Below the pieces are notes generated by a model. It was not told where the DNA came from, ran no database searches, and saw nothing but the letters and a program-made list of their open reading frames with translations. Source: Hyphomicrobiales bacterium (GTDB lineage Bacteria > Pseudomonadota > Alphaproteobacteria > Rhizobiales > Xanthobacteraceae). From it: a stretch of 6,491 nt of DNA. How positions within the stretch are numbered: position 1 is the first letter of the stretch; each line of letters starts with the position of its first letter. Positions 1 to 4,591 of the stretch are shown piece after piece. The DNA is taken from assembly GCA_003133345.1 (NCBI GenBank), contig PKXB01000169.1:50829-57319 (forward strand). Direction: 5' to 3'. A program made the position numbers and the translations under genes.

Positions 1-470
1 GGGTCGATGGCGAGCGCGCGGGCGATGCCGACGCGCTGCTTCATGCCGCCGGAGAGCTGATGCGGGCGGCGGTTATGCGAATCGGCGAGGCCTACCAGGT
101 CGAGATATTTTTTGGCGGTCTCGCGCAAAAGCGCGCCGCGCATGCCCTTCATCTCCAGCCCGAACATGACGTTCTGCATGGCGGACAGCCAGGGCAGCAG
201 TTCGGCGTGTTGGAACACCATACCGCGGTCGTGGCCGCAGCCGTGCACCTCGCGGCCGTCCACGGTGACGCGCCCGCCGTTCGCCGGATCGAGCCCCATG
301 GCGACGCGCAAGGCCGTGGTCTTGCCGCAGCCGCTCGGCCCGATCAGCGCCACGATCTCGCCGTCGCGCACGGTGAAGCTGACACGCTCGAGCGCCTGCA
401 CGTGATGCAGCTCGCCGTCCACGCGCAAGCTGAAGCGCTTGGATACGTCGACGAAACTCACCTCACCCAT
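1..470 (-). CDS. ABC transporter ATP-binding protein (nitrate/sulfonate/taurine type), partial
   Basis: This is the cytoplasmic ATPase of an ABC importer, which couples ATP hydrolysis to substrate uptake. My translation from the ATG at 470 gives 156 residues before the left edge cuts the gene. Visible are Walker A GPSGCGKTT (residues 44-52), the Q-loop region MVFQHAELLPWL (84-95) and the signature LSGGMKQRV (139-147), followed by ARALAIDP, where Walker B should begin. The 'FQ..xLLPWL' Q-loop and 'LSGGMKQRV' signature are typical of the SsuB/TauB/NrtD branch, whose members are about 250-270 aa, so roughly 100 residues are missing. The start is supported by GGAGA (476-480), 5 nt upstream. It lies downstream of the binding-protein gene on the same strand with an 84-nt gap that holds a palindromic repeat. 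The permease is not in the window and may follow to the left. The family is certain; the substrate is unknown. Confidence 0.95.
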   Translation of the reverse strand, partial: MGEVSFVDVSKRFSLRVDGELHHVQALERVSFTVRDGEIVALIGPSGCGKTTALRVAMGLDPANGGRVTVDGREVHGCGHDRGMVFQHAELLPWLSAMQNVMFGLEMKGMRGALLRETAKKYLDLVGLADSHNRRPHQLSGGMKQRVGIARALAID

Positions 471-475
471 GCGGG

Positions 476-480
476 TCTCC
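476..480 (-). promoter_or_regulatory. Ribosome binding site of the ABC ATPase gene
   Basis: On the minus strand this reads GGAGA, 5 nt before the ATG at 470. It fixes the start of the ATPase gene, which would otherwise have no upstream limit in the window. The same leader pattern (GGA..GACCCGCAT) precedes the binding-protein gene. Confidence 0.7.
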
Positions 481-494
481 GGTTACTTTTTCGT

Positions 495-547
495 TTGCGC
501 ACGATCTTATCCGAAAACCGGTTCCCACTTTTCGGGATCATGCGCTG
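495..547. repeat. Palindromic intergenic repeat, copy 1
   Basis: This 53-bp segment matches 2670-2722 in the same orientation with a single mismatch (C502 versus T2677). It can fold into a two-step hairpin: outer arms 497-506 and 536-545 (10 bp, one mismatch), a TTAT bulge on one side (507-510), an inner 7-bp stem 511-517 / 529-535 (CCGAAAA with TTTTCGG) and an 11-nt loop. The single mismatch pairs C502 with A540 on the plus strand. In the minus-strand transcript, which is the sense of the ABC operon, it becomes a G-U pair, so the RNA hairpin stays intact. I recognise the sequence from memory as a repeat widespread between genes in Bradyrhizobium and relatives. It lies between the binding-protein stop and the ATPase start. 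Confidence 0.85.
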
Positions 548-554
548 CGCTCAA

Positions 555-1547
555 TCACTTGCCGACCAGATTGAGCGCCTTTTCGCGATAGTCCGGCGCG
601 GTCACGATTTTGATGTCGAGCGGTTTGGGGAGCTTGCCGGACTTCACCATTTGCTCTTGGATCCATTGGATCTTCTCGGCCGGTAGCGGCAAAGTCGGAT
701 CGACCGCCTTGTGCTCGATCGCGTCGTCATACACGAAAGCTGGGCGCGGGTCGTCGGGCTTGGCGTGTATGATTTCGCGGGTCAATGCGACAGTGGCGTC
801 CCGATTCGAAAGCGCGAAACGCAGCGCGTTCATTTCGGCGGTAAGAAACTTGACCGCGTCGTCGCCGCGCTCGGCCAGCCTCTTGGCGGTAGAGACAATG
901 CAGACGCGCAGGAAATTCGGCACGGCGTCGCGGCCGGCGACCAGCAGATGGATATTCTTCGGTGACACCGGCTGATATTCGTTCGACACCACCGCGGCAT
1001 CGACGATGCCGCCGATGAGCGCCTGGTAGCGGTCGTGGTCGCTGCCGATGGCGGCCAGCTTGACGTCGGTATCCGACACGCCGAATTTCGCCAACGCCGA
1101 GCGGGCCAGCATGTCGGGCATGGAATTGGGCGCCGAGACTGCGATCGACTTGCCCTTCAGGTCCGCGATCTTGGCAATGTTCTGCTTGGCGTAGATGCCG
1201 TGCGGCACCACGATCCAGTGGCAGCCGAGGATTTTCGCATCGGCACCCTTGGAATCGGCGGCGAACACGCCCTGCGGCCCGCCCTCGAAGCTGTCGAGCT
1301 CGCCGGCGATCAACGCCTTGAGCGCGATCTGGTCATCCTTGAACTGCGAAATCTCGAGCTTGAGGCCCTGCTTGGCGGCAAAATCGCGCGTCGACACCAT
1401 CAAGAAGATGCCGGCGTCGGCCTTGGCGTTGAGCAGGCCGTGCTTCCATACCTTTTCCTGCGCGGCGGCCGGTTGCGACAGCAGGCCGATCGTTGCGGCG
1501 GCCAAAATGGCGGCGAGCGCAATGGACCGGGTGCGGGCGATGGTCAT
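555..1547 (-). CDS. ABC transporter periplasmic substrate-binding protein, NMT1/SsuA-like
   Basis: This 330-aa protein is the likely binding component of the importer whose ATPase lies just downstream. The N-terminus is a Sec signal peptide: basic MTIARTR, a hydrophobic stretch at about residues 8-24, and an AAA-type cleavage site at 27-29 before QEKVWKHG. No lipobox cysteine is present, so it should be free in the periplasm. The mature part has the order seen in SsuA/TauA/ThiY-like proteins: an opening strand, DDQIALKALIAGELDSFEGG (71-90), in the usual substrate-site region, then DLKGKSIAVSAPNS (129-142) opening the second lobe and a helical C-terminus. Two cysteines (109 and 216) could form a disulfide. 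Family proteins are commonly about 320-350 aa, so it is full length. The start is backed by GGGAGGA (1556-1562), 8 nt upstream. The ligand cannot be inferred; sulfonates, nitrate, pyrimidines, aromatic acids and others are all used by this family. Confidence 0.9.
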   Translation of the reverse strand: MTIARTRSIALAAILAAATIGLLSQPAAAQEKVWKHGLLNAKADAGIFLMVSTRDFAAKQGLKLEISQFKDDQIALKALIAGELDSFEGGPQGVFAADSKGADAKILGCHWIVVPHGIYAKQNIAKIADLKGKSIAVSAPNSMPDMLARSALAKFGVSDTDVKLAAIGSDHDRYQALIGGIVDAAVVSNEYQPVSPKNIHLLVAGRDAVPNFLRVCIVSTAKRLAERGDDAVKFLTAEMNALRFALSNRDATVALTREIIHAKPDDPRPAFVYDDAIEHKAVDPTLPLPAEKIQWIQEQMVKSGKLPKPLDIKIVTAPDYREKALNLVGK

Positions 1548-1672
1548 AATGCGGGTCCTCCCTGTCTCACGAGCCTTTTGCGCGGCCCTTTAGCGTTTAT
1601 TCTCCCCGGCTATCTTACCATCAATTTTATGCACAAGGACGTTTGCAAACTCAGCGTGCGTTGAAATTTTCA
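1548..1672 (-). promoter_or_regulatory. Upstream region of the ABC operon, probable promoter and candidate operator
   Basis: This gap upstream of the binding-protein gene contains the most AT-rich stretch of the window, roughly 1600-1672, so the operon promoter is probably here. I see no convincing pair of -35 and -10 hexamers. A TAAGAT on the minus strand (about 1613-1618) could be a -10 element, but no good -35 lies at 16-18 nt. The perfect 10-bp palindrome GTTTGCAAAC (1641-1650) and the near palindrome TGAAATTTTCA (1662-1672) could be regulator sites. Short palindromes arise often by chance, so this is only a pointer. Confidence 0.3.
1556..1562 (-). promoter_or_regulatory. Strong ribosome binding site of the binding-protein gene
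   Basis: The minus strand reads GGGAGGA, 8 nt before the ATG at 1547. It is close to the ideal Shine-Dalgarno sequence and fits the high expression expected for a periplasmic binding protein. Confidence 0.75.
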
Positions 1673-1702
1673 CTGTCGTCCCCGCTTTCGCGGGGACGAC
1701 AG
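1673..1702 (-). terminator. Hairpin after the MTHFR-like gene, possible terminator or palindromic repeat
   Basis: This is a perfect 13-bp stem (1673-1685 with 1690-1702) closed by a 4-nt TTTC loop, starting 6 nt after the stop codon of the MTHFR-like gene. The position suits transcript termination or 3'-end protection for that gene. It is not followed by a proper U-run on either strand (the minus strand continues AAAATTTCAA after one mismatch), so it is not a textbook intrinsic terminator. GTCCCCGC...GCGGGGAC hairpins of this kind are, from memory, frequent intergenic repeats in Bradyrhizobium-like genomes. The core CCCGCTTTCGCGGG recurs at 4474-4487. Confidence 0.55.
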
Positions 1703-1708
1703 CTCAAA

Positions 1709-2635
1709 TTACACCACCGCCAGCCGCTTAACGCCGTCGCGCGCCGCCTTGATGATTTCCGGCACGGCGGATTCGTTGCCAGGAGCCATGATGTGGACGC
1801 CGGCAACATGCGGGATGGCGGCGAGCTCGGCAACCAGATCGAGACAGATGCGGCGGCCTTCCGCCGCCGAATCGGAGGCAGCCTCCATGCGCTCGACGAT
1901 GGCGTCGGGAATGGTCGCGCCGAACAGCTTTTCCTTGATCCAGCGCGCCGATTTGGCCGAGCGCAGCGGCGCGATGCCGACGATGAGCGACAGCTTGTCG
2001 GCGATGCCGTGCTCGGCCAGCCGCGCCATGTAGCGGCGGACCACGCCGGCATCCATGCAAAACTGCGTCTGCACGAATTGCGCGCCGGCGTCGATCTTGG
2101 CTTGCAGGCCTTTCGGCTGCCAGCCGGGCTTTGGGTCGATCGGATTGTCGGCACCGCCGAGGAAGAAATCGGCGCGGCCGGTCACCTTGCGGCCGGACGG
2201 CAGTTCGCCGGTGTCGCGCAACCGGCGCGCCGTCTGCAACAGCGAGCGCGGATCGAGATCGAACACCGGCTTGGCGTCGGGCTGGTCGCCGGCACTGGGG
2301 TCGTCGCCGCGCAGCATTAACAAGTTATGCACGCCCGAGGCGGCGGCGCTGAGCAGATCGCTCTGCAAGGCGATGCGGTTGCGGTCGCGGCATGTGAGCT
2401 GCAGGACCGGCTCGATCCCGGCCTGCACCAGCATGGCCGCCGCCGTCACCGCGCCGAGATGCGGACGCGCGCCGGCGCCGTCGGTGATATTCACCGCATC
2501 GGCCAGGCCCTTGAGTGGTAGCGCCTTGGCGAGCAACTCATTGCGGTCGGCCGACACCGGCGGCGTGACTTCCGCGGTGATCACAAAGCGTTTGGCGCGC
2601 AGTCTGTCTTGCAGGGTCATAAGAGTCTGATCCAT
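1709..2635 (-). CDS. Methylenetetrahydrofolate reductase-like flavoprotein
   Basis: This 308-aa protein belongs to the MetF/MTHFR TIM-barrel family, FAD enzymes that interconvert 5,10-methylene- and 5-methyl-tetrahydrofolate in the cytoplasm. In order it shows: ITAEVTPP (19-26), with E22 at the position of the E. coli MetF acid Glu28; NITDGAGAR (49-57), with T51 at the FAD-contacting Thr; LTCRDRN (80-86); LRGDDP (108-113), with D111 at the place of Asp120; and TQF (190-192), with Q191 at the folate-binding Gln. These assignments are by eye. The length matches MetF (about 300 aa). The AEVTPP opening differs from the FEFFPP of classical MetF, so it is probably a paralogue outside methionine synthesis, for example one that serves methyl-THF from demethylation; that is inference. 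The start is the ATG at 2635 and has no clear Shine-Dalgarno site. The second ATG at 2620 also fits. It is transcribed away from the CoA-transferase-like genes. Confidence 0.88.
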   Translation of the reverse strand: MDQTLMTLQDRLRAKRFVITAEVTPPVSADRNELLAKALPLKGLADAVNITDGAGARPHLGAVTAAAMLVQAGIEPVLQLTCRDRNRIALQSDLLSAAASGVHNLLMLRGDDPSAGDQPDAKPVFDLDPRSLLQTARRLRDTGELPSGRKVTGRADFFLGGADNPIDPKPGWQPKGLQAKIDAGAQFVQTQFCMDAGVVRRYMARLAEHGIADKLSLIVGIAPLRSAKSARWIKEKLFGATIPDAIVERMEAASDSAAEGRRICLDLVAELAAIPHVAGVHIMAPGNESAVPEIIKAARDGVKRLAVV

Positions 2636-2755
2636 ACGGTCTTAATCCGTGCCCTGCCTAACATCTTGCTTGCGCATGATCTTATCCGAAAACCGGTTCC
2701 CACTTTTCGGGATCATGCGCTGTCGCAAAATCCAGTGGACCTGGCAAGTATAAGA
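2636..2755. promoter_or_regulatory. Divergent intergenic region
   Basis: These 120 bp separate the MTHFR-like gene (leftward) from the CoA-transferase-like operon (rightward) and must hold at least one promoter if both are transcribed from here. Repeat copy 2 fills its centre, leaving about 35 bp on each side. TATAAG (2749-2754) resembles a -10 box but has no TTGACA-like partner. No confident promoter can be called. Confidence 0.35.
2670..2722. repeat. Palindromic intergenic repeat, copy 2
   Basis: This is the second copy of the element at 495-547, same orientation, 52 of 53 bases identical. Its outer arms (2672-2681 and 2711-2720, GCGCATGATC with GATCATGCGC) are perfectly complementary. The inner stem is 2686-2692 with 2704-2710. 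It sits in the divergent gap rather than between two genes of one operon. It also lies in the only frame that would extend the CoA-transferase-like gene upstream, which argues that the gene starts after it. Confidence 0.88.
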
Positions 2756-3589
2756 ATGAGACAGTTAGACATGTTTCAAGCGGCGAAATCCCTCGACGAT
2801 GCGCTGGCGGCCATAACCGACGGCTGCATGCTGGTGGTGCCGCGCGAGGTTTCTGGCGTGCCGATGGCGGCGACCCGCGCACTGATCCGCCGCGGCGTCA
2901 AGCGGCTTCATCTGGTGGCGCTGCCGACCTCCAGCCTGCAGGCGGATTTGCTGATCGGCGCCGGCTGCGTCGAGACACTGGAGACGTCCGCCGTCAGCCT
3001 GGGCGAGTTCGGCCCGGCGCCGCGCTTTACCGCCGCGGTGATTTCGGGCGCGATCAAGATGATGGACGCCACCTGCCCGGCGCTGCATGCCGCGTTGCAG
3101 GCGGCGGAAAAGGGCGTGCCGTTCATGCCGCTGCGCGGGCTGATCGGATCTGACGTCTTGAAATACCGCGACGACTGGAAGGTGATCGACAGCCCGTTTG
3201 CCAACAGTGATCCGATCGTGCTGCTGCCGGCGATTAAGCCGGACGTGGCGCTGCTGCATGCGCCGATGGCCGACCGCTTCGGCAATGTCTGGATCGGCCG
3301 CCAACGCGAACTCGCCACCATGGCGCATGCGGCGGACAAGACCATCGTGACGGTCGAGAAGATTCACGACGGCAATCTGCTCGACGATCCCGTGCTTGCC
3401 GCCGGCACGCTGCCCGGTTTCTATGTGGAGAGCATCGCGGTGGCCGAGCGCGGCGCATGGCCGCTGCCGCTGCCTGATTATTACGCCGCCGACGCCGAGC
3501 ATCTCGCGGAATATGCCCGCATGGCGGCGACTCCGGAAGGTTTCGCAGAATATCTCGAGCTGTATGTCTATGCAAAACGCGCGGCGTGA
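2756..3589 (+). CDS. CoA-transferase superfamily protein, subunit A (GctA/IpdA-like)
   Basis: This 277-aa protein resembles the alpha subunit of glutaconate CoA-transferase and the related IpdA. It shows the open alpha/beta start KSLDDALAAITDGCMLVV (11-28), AATRALIRRGVKRLHLV (38-54), the segment LQAAEKGVPFMPLRGLIGSD (114-133) and the conserved late motif DVALLHAPMADRFGNVW (163-179), in which the D-x-x-GN pattern is typical of CoA-transferases. The frame is open from 2609, but that extension runs through the palindromic repeat, so I use the ATG at 2756. The ATG at 2771 (MFQAAKSLDD) is equally plausible; neither has a strong Shine-Dalgarno site. It is shorter than GctA (about 320 aa) and closer to IpdA in size. 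The partner subunit follows after 137 nt. The superfamily is secure; the reaction is not, because the partner lacks the catalytic glutamate. Confidence 0.85.
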   Translation: MRQLDMFQAAKSLDDALAAITDGCMLVVPREVSGVPMAATRALIRRGVKRLHLVALPTSSLQADLLIGAGCVETLETSAVSLGEFGPAPRFTAAVISGAIKMMDATCPALHAALQAAEKGVPFMPLRGLIGSDVLKYRDDWKVIDSPFANSDPIVLLPAIKPDVALLHAPMADRFGNVWIGRQRELATMAHAADKTIVTVEKIHDGNLLDDPVLAAGTLPGFYVESIAVAERGAWPLPLPDYYAADAEHLAEYARMAATPEGFAEYLELYVYAKRAA

Positions 3590-3600
3590 ACAGCATGCGT

Positions 3601-3702
3601 TCCCTCCCCCCTTGTGGGGGAGGGACAGGGTGGGGGGGGTAAACTGCAAATGCGGTGTGTGCATCTTACCCCCCTCCCCAACCCTCCCCCACAAGGGGGG
3701 AA
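3601..3702. repeat. Inverted-repeat intergenic element between the two CoA-transferase-like genes
   Basis: This is a C/G-homopolymer-rich element of about 100 bp with long inverted arms. Positions 3605-3624 are the exact reverse complement of 3682-3701 (20 of 20). The arms continue imperfectly inward through G8 and C6 runs to TAA at 3640-3642 and TTA at 3666-3668. Around the centre a small ATGC / GCAT hairpin (3650-3653, 3661-3664) is possible. Open frames across it give peptides such as PSPTRGEG and PSLPHKGGG, which I know as readthrough of a repeat family widespread in Hyphomicrobiales. No transposase is present, so it resembles a non-autonomous palindromic repeat or MITE-like unit. It fills nearly all of the gap between the subunit genes. 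Confidence 0.85.
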
Positions 3703-3726
3703 GGAGCAGGAAGAAGCAGTCCGCGC

Positions 3727-4491
3727 ATGAACGCCGAACAAACTTTCCGCGACGAAGAACTGCTCGCCGACGTGATCGCGCGGCTGATCGGCGATGTGCG
3801 CCACGTCGCCGTCGGCAATGCCTCGCCGATCCCGGCCACCGCCGCGCTGCTGGCGCGCGAACACGGCAAGTTACAAGGCTTGGGCCGTCCCTACGTGTCG
3901 CTGCTGCAAAGCCGCAAGCATAATTTCTTCACCGACGGCGCGCGCGAATTGTTCGACTGCGCCGGGCAAGGCCGCATCGACGTGTTCTTTCTTTCCGGCG
4001 GACAGATCGACGGCGCCGGCAACGTCAATCTGGTCTCAACCGGCGGCTACGCGCATCCAAAGGTGCGCTTCCCCGGCTCGTTCGGCTCGGCCTATCTCTA
4101 TTACGTGGTGCCGAAGGTGATCCTGTTTCGGGTCGAGCACTCGCGCCGCACGCTGGTGCCAAAAGTCGATTTCATCAGCGCGCCGGGCGCCAGCGAGAAG
4201 AACGTCTATCGCCCGGGCGGGCCAATCGCGCTGGTCACCAACCGTTGCCTGTTCTCGTTTGCCAATGGCCGCTTCCGGCTAACAAGCGTGCATCCCGGCC
4301 ACACGGTCGCGGAGGTGATCGAGAACACCGGCTTCGATTTCGACAAGCCGGCCACGGTGCCGGAAACGCCGGCGCCCTCGCCCGCCACGCTCAAGCTCAT
4401 GCGCGAGACGGTGGCGCCGCAGCTCGCCGAGGTCTACCCGCGGTTCGCCGCTCAGGTGTTCGGCGTGGGCCAGCCCGCTTTCGCGGGCTGA
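3727..4491 (+). CDS. CoA-transferase superfamily protein, subunit B (GctB/IpdB-like), lacking the catalytic Glu
   Basis: This 254-aa protein resembles the beta subunit of glutaconate CoA-transferase (GctB, about 266 aa). Visible family motifs are VAVGNASPIPATAALLA (28-44), FFLSGGQIDGAGNVNLVST (87-105), HPKVRFPGSFGSA (110-122), KVDFISAPG (146-154) and the C-terminal HPGHTVAEVIENTGFDF (189-205). Recalling the A. fermentans GctB sequence, its IIVESG around catalytic Glu54 aligns with VSLLQS here, placing Q61 (CAA, 3907-3909) at the catalytic position. Glutamate is needed to form the acyl-enzyme, so ordinary CoA transfer is unlikely. IpdAB, a family relative known to act as a hydrolase, also lacks this Glu. 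The frame is open from 3655, but that part is repeat sequence. The ATG at 3727 is preferred, with AGGAAG (3709-3714) upstream. The last codons lie in a hairpin. Confidence 0.87.
   Translation: MNAEQTFRDEELLADVIARLIGDVRHVAVGNASPIPATAALLAREHGKLQGLGRPYVSLLQSRKHNFFTDGARELFDCAGQGRIDVFFLSGGQIDGAGNVNLVSTGGYAHPKVRFPGSFGSAYLYYVVPKVILFRVEHSRRTLVPKVDFISAPGASEKNVYRPGGPIALVTNRCLFSFANGRFRLTSVHPGHTVAEVIENTGFDFDKPATVPETPAPSPATLKLMRETVAPQLAEVYPRFAAQVFGVGQPAFAG
4471..4490 (+). terminator. Small hairpin across the stop codon of subunit B
   Basis: This is a perfect 8-bp stem (4471-4478 with 4483-4490, CAGCCCGC / GCGGGCTG) with a TTTC loop that overlaps the end of the subunit B gene. It encodes the terminal QPAFAG. 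It shares the 14-base core CCCGCTTTCGCGGG with the hairpin at 1673-1702. No T-run follows, so termination is doubtful. It may be a degenerate repeat core that extended the reading frame. Confidence 0.35.
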
Positions 4492-4591
4492 AATCCATGC
4501 CCTTCCAGTCACTTCGCGCCTAAGCTAGTGTGCCGCCGCGCGGCCAGCCGGCTGCGGCAAATCAACGATAGAAACTGAAGGATGACGTCCG
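4492..4591 (+). other. Intergenic spacer before the oxidoreductase pair
   Basis: This 100-nt spacer holds no gene. It includes a GC-rich region with a 6-bp stem TGCCGC / GCGGCA (4531-4536 with 4554-4559) and the Shine-Dalgarno sequence of the next gene. It is wide enough for an internal promoter, but none is recognisable, so the oxidoreductases may be in one operon with the CoA-transferase-like genes or transcribed separately. Confidence 0.4.
4577..4582 (+). promoter_or_regulatory. Ribosome binding site selecting a GTG start
   Basis: GAAGGA lies 9 nt before the GTG at 4592. The only nearby ATG (4582) is out of frame, so this site decides for the GTG start of the first oxidoreductase gene. 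Confidence 0.7.

Noticed and set aside
60..686. A 208-codon plus-strand frame across the ABC ATPase and into the binding-protein gene
   Set aside because: It overlaps, in antisense, Walker A and the ABC signature, crosses the palindromic repeat and shows no family features.
1641..1650. GTTTGCAAAC as a defined LacI-type operator
   Set aside because: A 10-bp perfect palindrome is expected several times by chance in a window of this size, and no regulator gene lies nearby; kept only as a weak note within the upstream region.
2609..2755. An N-terminal extension of subunit A
   Set aside because: It overlaps the start of the divergent MTHFR-like gene and runs through repeat copy 2; no family similarity begins until about residue 10 of the 2756 start.
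3641..3668. The spaced inverted arms at 3601-3702 as a possible CRISPR unit or attachment site
   Set aside because: There is only one pair of inverted arms, no direct repeats with spacers and no integrase or cas gene; a palindromic repeat element explains it.
2765..3694. A 309-codon open frame on the minus strand, opposite subunit A
   Set aside because: It begins inside the palindromic element (PPTLSLPHKGGG peptide) and has shadow-type composition; the plus strand carries the recognisable protein.
3655..3726. An N-terminal extension of subunit B (MCASYPPPQPSPTRGEG...)
   Set aside because: The residues are translated repeat sequence, not homologous to GctB N-termini; the ATG at 3727 gives the family length.
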